Origin: Acidovorax delafieldii
GTDB taxonomy: Bacteria > Pseudomonadota > Gammaproteobacteria > Burkholderiales > Burkholderiaceae_C
DNA length: 64,000 nucleotides
NCBI RefSeq assembly: GCF_007993815.1
Contig: NZ_VJWE01000012.1
Span: 186,001-250,000 of the forward strand
Direction of reading: 5' to 3'
The notes beneath the pieces were generated by a model. That model had not been told where the DNA came from. It searched no databases and saw nothing but the letters and a program-made list of their open reading frames with translations. The number at the start of each line of letters is the position of its first letter. Position 1 is the stretch's first letter. The translations under genes and the position numbers were made by a program. This document shows, in pieces, positions 54,383-62,094 of the stretch.

Positions 54383-55108
54383 ATGAAACTGCTGTTGGTC
54401 GAAGACGATTTTGATCTGGCCGGGGCCCTGAGCCGCAGTCTGGTGGCCCGTGGGTTTGAGGTGTTGTGCTGCGCCGATGGCAAGGAGGCCCTGGCGGCTG
54501 CGCGGCGCACCGCGTTTGACGTGATCACGCTCGACCTGTCGCTGCCGGGCCTGGACGGGCTGGAGGTGCTGCGGCGCCTGCGCGATGGCGGCAGCACCAC
54601 ACCGGTACTGGCGTTGACGGCCCGCGCTGCCGTCACGGACCGGGTGGCAGGACTGGAGGCCGGGGCCGATGACTACCTGGCCAAGCCCTTTGACCTGGAT
54701 GAGCTGGTGGCGCGGCTGCGGGCCCTGACGCGCCGCGTGGGGCGCGACGGGCAGTTGCGCTGCGGGGCGCTATACCGCGAGCCGGGCAGTGGCGTGTTCT
54801 ACAACGATGCCTTGCCGCTGGAGCTGTCGCAGCGGGAGTCCGAGCTGCTGCGGCTGCTGATGTCGCGCGTGGACCGGGTGGTCAGCAAGGAAGAGCTGCG
54901 CACCCAGGTGTTTGCCAACACGGACGAGCAGGTGCAAGCCGACGCGGTGGAAGTGGTGGTGCACCGGCTGCGCAAGAAGCTGGTGGGCACCAACGCCGAG
55001 ATCGTGACCTTGCGCGGCGTGGGTTACCTGCTGTGCGATGCCGACAGCATGGCCGCCCACAAGACGGACAAAGCCGACAAGTCCGATAAGGGCGGGGTGG
55101 CCCGGTGA
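54383..55108 (+). CDS. Two-component response regulator, OmpR family
   Basis: A 241-residue regulator with a receiver domain (acidic EDD 7-9, phospho-acceptor Asp51 in VITLDLSLPGLDG, Lys in LAKPFD) and a C-terminal winged helix ending VVHRLRKKLVGTNAEIVTLRGVGYLL. A charged tail (KTDKADKSDKGG) follows. The start is ATG 54383; the open frame upstream runs back through the promoter region. The stop overlaps the kinase start (GTGA), so both are one operon. The layout resembles TctD/QseB regulators. Confidence 0.92.
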   Translation: MKLLLVEDDFDLAGALSRSLVARGFEVLCCADGKEALAAARRTAFDVITLDLSLPGLDGLEVLRRLRDGGSTTPVLALTARAAVTDRVAGLEAGADDYLAKPFDLDELVARLRALTRRVGRDGQLRCGALYREPGSGVFYNDALPLELSQRESELLRLLMSRVDRVVSKEELRTQVFANTDEQVQADAVEVVVHRLRKKLVGTNAEIVTLRGVGYLLCDADSMAAHKTDKADKSDKGGVAR

Positions 55109-56502
55109 CGCTGCGGTGGTGGCAGCGGCGGCCCTGGCGGCCGCGGGGCGGCTCATTGCAGCGGGTGCTGCTGGTGGGCTGGCTGGTGCCGCTGTGGGGG
55201 CTGGTGGCCGTGATCTGCGTGGTGCAATGGACCTATCAGGTGCAGCATGACGCCACCGCACAAGATGAGGCCTTGCGCCAGGCGCTGGCGCACTGGCCTG
55301 CAGATCTATCAGCAGAGCCCGCCGCCTCCCTGCGTGCCCAACCCGTGCCCGGTGTCTGGTACCGCGAGAGCAATCTGGACGGCGAACGCCTGGCTGGCAG
55401 CGCCGATCTGCCGCGCGTGCCTCCCACCGAGGTGGTGCGTGACCCCGGTGCCGTGCACTTCTACCTGGCGCAGGTCGGGGACCAACTGGTGCGGGTGGCA
55501 GTGACCCTGTACCAGCCCACCGGGGTGAAGGAGGGGCAAGCCGTGGCTGCGCCCGTGGTGCGCCAGGCGGCGCGCCCGCTGGGCGAGCGCCTGCCGGGTG
55601 CGCGCCGCCTGCTGGGCGGTGGCTCGGGCCTGTGGTGGGTGGTCCTGCTGGCACTGGCGATGACCACCGTGGCGGTGCTGCTGGCGCGGGCGGCATCGGG
55701 CTGGTTGCGGCATGCGGATGTGTCGCTGATGCGGCCGCCCAGCGGCGACGTTGTGGGCACCGCAGGCCGCATCTACGAAGGCCCGTCGGAACTCGCTCCG
55801 GCCGTGCAGCATTTTGCCGAGCTCCAACACAGTCAGAGCCGCTGGATCGAGGAGCAGCGGCGCTTTCTGGCGGATGCCACCCACCAGCTGCGCACCCCCA
55901 TGGCCGTGCTGCGCACCCAGCTGCAGGCCGCCATGGCGGGTGACATGCTGGTGGGCGATGCGCTGCAGCAGATGCTGCATACCGTGGACCGCGCCTCGGG
56001 CCTGGCCAACCAGTTGCTTAGCCTGAGCAAGGTGGAGCAGCTCAAGCGCATGGGCGAGCTGCCCATCGTGGACCTGAACGCGATTGCCCGCGAGGCCGTG
56101 ATGGAGCTGGCACCGCTGATTGCGGCCAAACGGCTCGACTTTGCGCTGGAGGGCCCTGACACGCTGTGGGCACCCGGCGACGCAGCGCTGCTGGGCGAGC
56201 TGATGCGCAACCTGCTGGCCAACGCCATCCACCACACGCCCACCCATGGGCGGCTGGGTGTGCTGCTGCGCGACAGCACCGGGCGGCGCGAGGTGCTGGT
56301 GTGGGACGAGGGCCCAGGCATCGACGACGCCGTGCGGCAGCGACTGTTCCAGCCGTTTTCGGCGGGGAAGGGCGGGGTGGGGCTGGGGTTGTCCATCTGC
56401 CGGCAGATTGCCGAGGCGATGGGCGCCCAGGTCACGCTGTTCAACCGCATGGACGCGGGGCATGTCATCGGCGTGGATGCCGTGGTGGCCTGGGAAAGTT
56501 GA
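55105..56502 (+). CDS. Two-component sensor histidine kinase
   Basis: A 465-residue membrane kinase: first helix about 20-42, a small periplasmic sensor domain (45-170), second helix (about 177-197), then the HisKA domain with phospho-acceptor His260 in FLADATHQLRTP, N-box LMRNLLANAIHHTP, and G-boxes DEGPGIDD and GGVGLGLSICRQI. It begins with GTG 55105. The short sensor domain and lack of a recognisable HAMP resemble TctE/QseC-like kinases. The stimulus is not known and no target operon is obvious next to it. Confidence 0.92.
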   Translation: MTLRWWQRRPWRPRGGSLQRVLLVGWLVPLWGLVAVICVVQWTYQVQHDATAQDEALRQALAHWPADLSAEPAASLRAQPVPGVWYRESNLDGERLAGSADLPRVPPTEVVRDPGAVHFYLAQVGDQLVRVAVTLYQPTGVKEGQAVAAPVVRQAARPLGERLPGARRLLGGGSGLWWVVLLALAMTTVAVLLARAASGWLRHADVSLMRPPSGDVVGTAGRIYEGPSELAPAVQHFAELQHSQSRWIEEQRRFLADATHQLRTPMAVLRTQLQAAMAGDMLVGDALQQMLHTVDRASGLANQLLSLSKVEQLKRMGELPIVDLNAIAREAVMELAPLIAAKRLDFALEGPDTLWAPGDAALLGELMRNLLANAIHHTPTHGRLGVLLRDSTGRREVLVWDEGPGIDDAVRQRLFQPFSAGKGGVGLGLSICRQIAEAMGAQVTLFNRMDAGHVIGVDAVVAWES

Positions 56503-56508
56503 TATGAA

Positions 56509-56605
56509 GCCCCTCTGTGTCGCCTGCGGCGCCTTCCCCCCTGGGGGACGCAGCCCTCGCTGCGGGGCGGCCCTTGCTCGGCTGCTCTGGCGCAGGGCGC
56601 GCCGG
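56509..56605. repeat. GC-rich intergenic repeat of the comamonad type
   Basis: Contains CCTTCCCCCCTGGGGGACGC and GCGGGGCGGCCCTTGCTCGG. This block closely resembles a GC-rich intergenic sequence I recognise from Acidovorax and Delftia genomes. Only one copy occurs here. It has strong inverted-repeat character (CCCCC / GGGGG) and may end transcription of the two-component operon. Confidence 0.5.
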
Positions 56606-56679
56606 TTTCATGGGGCCCGTTGTCGTTCATTGAGCTTCCCATCGGCCTTAGACATGGCAGTCGCCAAAACGTACGCACC

Positions 56680-57765
56680 ATGACGAACTCTGCGGGCCAT
56701 CACGGCATTGAATTCAGGGATGTGTGCAAGCGGTATGGAGCATCGCCCGGCGCCCCGCTGGTGGTGGACCACATCAGCTTCAGCGTGCCGCGCGGCACGC
56801 TCACCACCATCCTTGGGCCGTCGGGCTGCGGCAAGACGACCACGCTGCGCCTGATTGCCGGGCTCGAATCTCCCACATCGGGCCGCATCTTCATCGACGG
56901 GCATGACGTGACCCCCCTCGGCCCGGCGCAGCGCAACGTGAGCCTGGTGTTCCAGAACTACGCGCTGTTTCCGCACATGAATGTCATCGACAACGTGGTC
57001 TACGGCCTGCATTTGTCGGGCCTGGGCAAACAGCAGGTGCGCGACAAGGCGCGTGCCATGCTCGACACCGTGGGCCTGCACGGTCTGGACCAGCGCAGGC
57101 CGCACGAGTTGTCGGGCGGGCAGCAGCAGCGCGTGGCCCTGGCCCGCGCGCTGGCGCTGGAGCCTGCCGTGCTGCTGTTTGACGAACCCCTGTCCAACCT
57201 GGACGCCCGCCTGCGCCGTTCCATGCGCGAGGAAATCCGGGCCCTGCAACAGCGCCTGAAGCTCACCGTGGCCTATGTCACCCACGACCAGTCCGAGGCC
57301 CTGGCCGTCAGCGACCAGATCGTGGTGATGGACCGGGGCGCCATCGCCCAAAGCGGCGTGCCCAGCGCGCTGTACGAGCAACCGACCTCCGAGTTTGTGG
57401 CCGGCTTCATGGGCGAGGCCATGCTGTTCGCGGCCCAGAACCACGCGCCCAGCCCGGGCAGCAATGCAGCCACCGGGTATGCGCAGCTGGGCCCGCTGCG
57501 TGTGCCGTCACCCGCCGCACTGTCCGCAGGCCCGGTCAAGATCGCCGTGCGGCCTGAGGCCTGGGTGATCGGCCCGGCCACATCGGCGGGCCTGGCCGCG
57601 CGGGTCACCCGCTGCACCTATCTGGGCAGCGTCATGGAATACACCTTTGCCAGCGCCCTGGGCGCCATTTTTGTGGTGTCGCCCCTGGTGGAGTTGCCGC
57701 TGGATGTGGGGGCCCCGGTCAGCCTGACGCTGGCAGACCACGGGGTGTCCGTCGTGGCCGGATGA
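56680..57765 (+). CDS. ABC transporter ATPase, MalK/PotA/FbpC type, orphan
   Basis: A 361-residue ATPase. Walker A GPSGCGKTTTLRLIAG, signature ELSGGQQQRVALARAL, Walker B VLLFDEPLSNLDARLR, H-loop AYVTHDQSEAL; the C-terminal TOBE_2 region includes VKIAVRPEAW. This subgroup serves importers of sugars, polyamines, iron or phosphonates, but no permease or binding protein gene is adjacent, so the substrate is open. ATG 56680 is chosen because the nucleotide-binding domain begins about nine residues later; ATG 56620 would give a non-conserved extension. Confidence 0.87.
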   Translation: MTNSAGHHGIEFRDVCKRYGASPGAPLVVDHISFSVPRGTLTTILGPSGCGKTTTLRLIAGLESPTSGRIFIDGHDVTPLGPAQRNVSLVFQNYALFPHMNVIDNVVYGLHLSGLGKQQVRDKARAMLDTVGLHGLDQRRPHELSGGQQQRVALARALALEPAVLLFDEPLSNLDARLRRSMREEIRALQQRLKLTVAYVTHDQSEALAVSDQIVVMDRGAIAQSGVPSALYEQPTSEFVAGFMGEAMLFAAQNHAPSPGSNAATGYAQLGPLRVPSPAALSAGPVKIAVRPEAWVIGPATSAGLAARVTRCTYLGSVMEYTFASALGAIFVVSPLVELPLDVGAPVSLTLADHGVSVVAG

Positions 57766-57824
57766 GGCGGGCGACGTTTGCCCGTCACGCGCCACGCCGT
57801 TCACTGATACTTTTTTGATGAGCG

Positions 57825-58532
57825 ATGCCCTTGGACTACACCGTTGCTGTTTTTGATCTGGACAACTGCCTGATGGATGCCCGGGCGGTGGGGCCCTTGT
57901 TCGAGCCCGCTTTCGAGGCTGTGCGGCAAGCCAACCAGGGCGCGTTGAGCCCGGACGCCCTTGAGCAAGCGCTGCAGGCCTGCTGGTTCACCGCGTTCGA
58001 CCTGGTGGCTGAGCGCCACCATTTCACGCCCGCGATGCGCGCGGCGGGGTGGCAGCAGTTCAGCCAGATGGAGGCGAAGGCGCCGTTGCGAGGCTACGCC
58101 GACATCGAACTGCTGCCCCGCATCCCGCTGCGGCGCTACCTGGTCACCAGCGGCTTTCGGCGCCTGCAGGACAGCAAGATCGATGCGCTGGGAATCCGCC
58201 CGTGGTTCGAACAGGTGCTCATCGACGCGATTGACGCACCACCCACCGGCGCCGCGCATGGCAAGCAGGCCCTCTTTGAGCAGATCCTGGCCCGCGAGGG
58301 CTGCGCGCCCCGCCAGATGCTGGTGGTGGGCGACAACCCCTTGTCCGAACTGTCGGCCGGGCGCGCCCCGGGGGCCACCACCGTCCAGACGGTGCGGCCG
58401 GGGGTCGAACCCTGGCCTCTGGCCGACCACCGGGTGGAGGGGCTGCAAGGGCTGCTGGCCCTGCTGTCGGAGGATGCGCCCCGCGCCGCGGCAGATACGC
58501 CCCCAGCGGGCCCAGGCCGGGGAATTGACTGA
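57825..58532 (+). CDS. HAD-superfamily hydrolase, pyrimidine 5'-nucleotidase-like
   Basis: A 235-residue HAD phosphatase. Motif I FDLDNCLMD holds the nucleophilic Asp and general acid Asp; motif II is LVTSGFRRLQ with Ser; motif III is the Lys in HGKQALFEQIL; motif IV is VVGDNPLSELSAGR. The first motif (DLDNCL) and helical cap match the pyrimidine 5'-nucleotidase/SDT1 group. It probably dephosphorylates a nucleotide or sugar phosphate. It is followed by a repeat copy. Confidence 0.85.
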   Translation: MPLDYTVAVFDLDNCLMDARAVGPLFEPAFEAVRQANQGALSPDALEQALQACWFTAFDLVAERHHFTPAMRAAGWQQFSQMEAKAPLRGYADIELLPRIPLRRYLVTSGFRRLQDSKIDALGIRPWFEQVLIDAIDAPPTGAAHGKQALFEQILAREGCAPRQMLVVGDNPLSELSAGRAPGATTVQTVRPGVEPWPLADHRVEGLQGLLALLSEDAPRAAADTPPAGPGRGID

Positions 58533-58540
58533 AATCGGCG

Positions 58541-58592
58541 TCAAGCGCTAGTGGAATATGCGCTAATAGCTATTGAATATGTAGCAAGAAAT
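58541..58592. repeat. Comamonad short repeat, copy 9
   Basis: AAGCGCTAGTGGAATATGCG then CTAATAGCTATTGAATATGT. It lies just after the HAD gene and before the AEC transporter gene in a 149-base gap. The GCGCTAGTGGA core is the same as in the waaA copy. Confidence 0.75.
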
Positions 58593-58681
58593 GGGAGTGC
58601 GGTGGGCGCAGCACGCCGAGTCGGCAGAGATCATGGGAGACAATCGGCGCCCACCCTTGCCGACCTGGCGCGCTTTTCTCC

Positions 58682-59638
58682 GTGAACTCTCCTGTCTTCA
58701 CCTCGCTGATCCCCGTCATTCTGTTCATTGCCATCGGCTTTTGTGTGGGGCGGCGCGGCTGGATACGCGCCGAGTCTGTCAAGGACCTGGCCAACCTCGT
58801 TTTCATGGTGCTCACGCCCGCGCTGCTGTTTCGCACCATGAGCACGGTGCACCTGGAAGACCTCAACTTCGGCCCTGTGGGCATCTACTTTGTGGCGTTT
58901 GGCGTGGTCTATGCGGCCTCTTTGGCGGTGCAGGGCTTCAACACGCTGGGCGCCGCCCGGGCGCTGGCCAACACCTTCAGCAACACGCTGATGATTGGCG
59001 TGCCGCTGGTGGGCCTGGTGTTTGGCGAGGCAGGGCTGGTCACGCTGTTCACCCTGATCTCGGTGCACTCGCTCATCCTGCTGACGGCCGCCACTGTGGT
59101 GTTCGAGCTGGCGGCCGCGCGCGAACATGCCGGGCGCCCGGGCGGGGTGCAGCAGCCCATGTGGCGTACCGTGCTGCAGGCCATCCGCAACGGCATCGTG
59201 CACCCTGTGCCGCTGCCCATCATCGCGGGCCTGCTGTTTGCGCAGACCGGGCTGGTGGTGCCCGAGGTGGTGGGCAAGCCTCTGCAGCTGCTGGGCCAGG
59301 CGCTGGGGCCGATTGCGCTGCTGCTGGTGGGGGTGACGCTGGCATTCACCAAGGTCGGCCACCAGTTCAAGGCCGCGCTGCGCATTGCGCTGGTGAAGTG
59401 TGTAGTGCACCCGCTGGTGCTGGCCAGCATGGGCTGGGCGCTGGGCCTGTCGGGCATGCCGCTGGCCGTGATGATCGTCGCGGCATCGCTGCCCGTGGGG
59501 GCCAACGTTTTCTTGTTCTCCCAGCGCTACCGCGTGGCAGAAGAAGAGGTGACCGCCAGCGTGGCGGTGTCCACCGCGCTGGGGCTGGTGACGATGCCAG
59601 TGGTGATTGTGGCAGTGACGCGATGGGGTGTGGGGTGA
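58682..59638 (+). CDS. AEC family transporter (auxin efflux carrier type)
   Basis: A 318-residue membrane protein with about ten helices in two halves. Typical features are the N-terminal FTSLIPVILFIAIGFCVGRRGW and the conserved NTLMIGVPLVGLVFGEAG crossover, with a matching MIVAASLPVGANVFLFSQRY in the second half. Bacterial members export malonate or other organic acids; the substrate here is unknown. The start is GTG 58682; a Shine-Dalgarno is not evident. Confidence 0.9.
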   Translation: MNSPVFTSLIPVILFIAIGFCVGRRGWIRAESVKDLANLVFMVLTPALLFRTMSTVHLEDLNFGPVGIYFVAFGVVYAASLAVQGFNTLGAARALANTFSNTLMIGVPLVGLVFGEAGLVTLFTLISVHSLILLTAATVVFELAAAREHAGRPGGVQQPMWRTVLQAIRNGIVHPVPLPIIAGLLFAQTGLVVPEVVGKPLQLLGQALGPIALLLVGVTLAFTKVGHQFKAALRIALVKCVVHPLVLASMGWALGLSGMPLAVMIVAASLPVGANVFLFSQRYRVAEEEVTASVAVSTALGLVTMPVVIVAVTRWGVG

Positions 59639-59675
59639 CATCCGCAGCGGTGCGCATGTCTGCCGTTTAGCAGCC

Positions 59676-59693
59676 TGCCTAATCGGCTAGGCA
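59676..59693. terminator. Small hairpin at the convergent end of the AEC and hypothetical genes
   Basis: TGCCTA / TAGGCA, perfect arms with a six-base loop, overlapping the stop codon of the minus-strand gene. No T-tract. Confidence 0.4.
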
Positions 59694-60112
59694 TTGCCGT
59701 ACAAGCTGCAAATTCCTTCTTCTCGCGGCTCATACGCGATATGCAAAAGCAGCGTTGAGCGTAGCTCGGTAAATGGATGGTCTGCGAAGTGTTTGCAGAA
59801 ATGCATGACCTCTTGCAGCGACTGATTCTCATGCCATGAGGTTAGGACAAAGCTCTCGTCCGGTATATCTCCACAATCAAACTGCTTGAGGTTGGCCCAG
59901 TCCACCGAGTCGTCCCAGGAACTGCAGCCAAGACCCCAGGCCATCATTTGTAGACATCCAGAACGTACCAGCCAGTCGCTCACGGCGTGCTGCCAGAGCG
60001 TTGACACTTCCGACTCGATCATGACGAGGGCGCGAAAGCTCCCCAGAGAAAGCTTGGGCAGCTCAGACTCCGGGTTGAGACAGAGGTAAACGACTTCGGA
60101 TATGGAATCCAC
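59687..60112 (-). CDS. Hypothetical protein, low-G+C gene
   Basis: An unrecognised soluble protein of 141 residues with no signal peptide or membrane helix. Notable are the Trp-rich acidic middle (GLGCSSWDDSVDWANLKQFD) and HENQSLQEVMHFCKHFADHPF. Its base composition is about half G+C in a sampled line, against roughly two thirds around it, and it uses codons rare in the neighbours, which suggests recent acquisition. The layout resembles small immunity-type or DUF proteins found beside toxins, but no toxin gene is near. It lies between two conserved housekeeping genes. Confidence 0.75.
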   Translation of the reverse strand: MDSISEVVYLCLNPESELPKLSLGSFRALVMIESEVSTLWQHAVSDWLVRSGCLQMMAWGLGCSSWDDSVDWANLKQFDCGDIPDESFVLTSWHENQSLQEVMHFCKHFADHPFTELRSTLLLHIAYEPREEGICSLYGNA

Positions 60113-60153
60113 TTGGTGGCTTATCGCTGAGGCTCGCCTACGGCGGCCGAGAC

Positions 60154-60801
60154 TCAGGGCGCCAGCCGCTCCCGCACCCAGTCGCTGCCATCGAGGCGGT
60201 AGCGCAGCCGGTCATGCAGCCGACTCTTGCGCCCCTGCCAGAACTCCCACTGGTCGGGCTTGAGGCGGTAGCCGCCCCAGTGTGGAGGGCGGGGCGGTTT
60301 CAGCATGAATTGCGCCCCGTATTTGGCCGCGTTGGCCACCAGCACGCTGCGGCCTGAAATGACCTGGCTTTGGGGGCTGGCCCAGGCGCCGATGCGCGAA
60401 TCCAGGGGGCGGCTGCTGAAGTATTCCTCGCTTTCCTCGTCGCTGACCTTCTCCACCACACCTTCGATACGCACCACACGCTCCAGCTCCACCCAGTGAA
60501 ACTGCAGCGCTGCAAACGGGTTGCCCGCAATCTGGCGGCCCTTGCGGCTGTCGTAGTTGGTAAACCAGACAATCCCGCGCTCGTCATAACCCTTGATGAG
60601 CACGATGCGTGTGCTGGGCCGCAGGTCGCTGCCCACGGTGGCCAGGGTCATGGCGTTGGGCTCGGGCACTTCGGCGCTGATGGCTTCCTTGAGCCACTGG
60701 TCAAACTGCTGCAGGGGGGCGGCGTGCGAGGCGTCTTCGTTGAGTTCGGCGCGCTCGTAGCTCTTGCGGAGGTCGGCGATGGAGTTCGTGGTCATGGCCA
60801 C
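60154..60801 (-). CDS. pdxH: Pyridoxamine/pyridoxine 5'-phosphate oxidase
   Basis: A 215-residue FMN oxidase that makes pyridoxal 5'-phosphate in the cytosol. The sequence shows [15 protein letters not shown], the FMN-binding [24 protein letters not shown] (in part: [12 protein letters not shown]), [18 protein letters not shown], and the C-terminal signature [16 protein letters not shown]. Length is that of the E. coli enzyme. ATG 60801 or 60795 may be the start; the difference is two residues. It diverges from a TetR-type regulator. Confidence 0.95.
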   Translation of the reverse strand: MAMTTNSIADLRKSYERAELNEDASHAAPLQQFDQWLKEAISAEVPEPNAMTLATVGSDLRPSTRIVLIKGYDERGIVWFTNYDSRKGRQIAGNPFAALQFHWVELERVVRIEGVVEKVSDEESEEYFSSRPLDSRIGAWASPQSQVISGRSVLVANAAKYGAQFMLKPPRPPHWGGYRLKPDQWEFWQGRKSRLHDRLRYRLDGSDWVRERLAP

Positions 60802-60898
60802 GATTGTGCATCCCTCGTACGATGTCGCATTGCGCTAGGGCCTGTGCAGTGGATTTTGATAGTGATCGAATTTGTGTTCGTTTATATTCCTGGTTCCG

Positions 60899-61471
60899 AT
60901 GAAACCCAAAGATGACGAGAAACAGCGCGCCATTGCCCAGGCCACCTTTGAACTGGTGGCCCAGCGCGGCCTGAGCGGCCTGACCCTGGCCGACATTGCC
61001 CGGGCAGCGGGCGTGGCCACGAGCACGCTGTACGTGTACTACCCGTCCAAGGACGAACTGATCAGCCAGCTGTACCAGGACGCCAAGACCGTCACGGCCG
61101 CGCGCATCATGGACGGCATCGAACCTGGCATGCCCTACCGCGCACGGGTGCGCCGCGCCTGGGGTAATCTGCTGCGCCATCGGCTGGACCAATACGCCGA
61201 GGTGGTGTTCCAGGAGCAGTACTACAACTCGCCCTGGTTCACCCAGGGCAACCGCGAATTTTCGACCCGGCTGATGGCGGGTTTTTTTGCGCTGATGGAA
61301 GAAGGCCAGCTGCAGGAGATCCTCAAGGCCGTGCCCATTCCGCTGCTCACGGCCAGCCTAGTGGGATCGGTGCGGGAGACCGGCAACCTGATCCGCACCC
61401 AGGTGCTGCCCGATGACGAGGCCGTGCACCAAATGGCGTTTGGCCTGTGCTGGGACGCCATCAAGGCGTAA
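60899..61471 (+). CDS. TetR family regulator
   Basis: A 190-residue TetR protein. The helix-turn-helix reads LSGLTLADIARAAGVATSTLYVYYPSKDELI (in part: LADIARAAGVATSTLYVYY). The C-terminal domain is shorter than in AcrR. ATG 60899 is chosen; an upstream in-frame ATG at 60872 would place coding sequence in the AT-rich promoter (TTGATA at 60856, TTTATA at 60881, loosely spaced). The divergent pdxH and the downstream molybdenum hydroxylase genes are the candidate targets; the latter is more likely because it lies in the same direction. Confidence 0.88.
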   Translation: MKPKDDEKQRAIAQATFELVAQRGLSGLTLADIARAAGVATSTLYVYYPSKDELISQLYQDAKTVTAARIMDGIEPGMPYRARVRRAWGNLLRHRLDQYAEVVFQEQYYNSPWFTQGNREFSTRLMAGFFALMEEGQLQEILKAVPIPLLTASLVGSVRETGNLIRTQVLPDDEAVHQMAFGLCWDAIKA

Positions 61472-61617
61472 ATTGTGCCGCTGCAGAAACTCGAATTTTG
61501 CGGTTTAATCGAATAGTTATTCTCTTAAAACAACAAAGCGGCTTGATGTGTGCCCGCGCCGCCCTACCGATTGCGCTGTGCCTTTGAGCGCTGACCTTCA
61601 TCCCAAGGAGTCCCACG

Positions 61618-62079
61618 ATGCCCACCCTCAATATCAACGGCAAAGACACGGCCGTGGATGCCGACGAATCCACCCCCATCCTCTGGGCCCTGCGCGACAC
61701 GCTGGGCATGACCGGCACCAAGTTTGGCTGCGGCCAGGCGCTGTGCGGTGCGTGTACCGTGCACCTGAACGGCGCGCCGGTGCGGTCCTGCATCACGCCC
61801 ATCTCGGCGGCGGCAGGCCAGAAGATCACCACCATTGAAGCCATTGCCACCGACGACAAGGTGGGCAAGGCAGTGCACGCCGCCTGGGTCAAGCACGACG
61901 TGGCCCAGTGCGGCTACTGCCAGAGCGGCCAGATCATGAGCGCCACCGCGCTGCTCAAGGGCAAGAAGAAGCCCTCCGACGCCGACATCGACGCTGCCAT
62001 GGCCGGCAACGTGTGCCGCTGCGGCACCTACGTGCGCATCCGCGCCGCCATCCACGACGCTGCCAAGACCCTGGCCTGA
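61618..62079 (+). CDS. Molybdenum hydroxylase small subunit, [2Fe-2S] (IorA-like)
   Basis: A 153-residue electron-transfer subunit. The N-terminal plant-type cluster has [16 protein letters not shown], with a fourth Cys in RSCITPIS; the C-terminal helical cluster has [13 protein letters not shown] and [12 protein letters not shown]. All eight ligand cysteines of this family are therefore present. AAGGAG (61605-61610) is seven bases before the ATG. It is paired with the large subunit 15 bases downstream; together they match isoquinoline-1-oxidoreductase-type enzymes that have no FAD subunit. Confidence 0.93.
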   Translation: MPTLNINGKDTAVDADESTPILWALRDTLGMTGTKFGCGQALCGACTVHLNGAPVRSCITPISAAAGQKITTIEAIATDDKVGKAVHAAWVKHDVAQCGYCQSGQIMSATALLKGKKKPSDADIDAAMAGNVCRCGTYVRIRAAIHDAAKTLA

Positions 62080-62094
62080 TTGAAGGAGACCACC

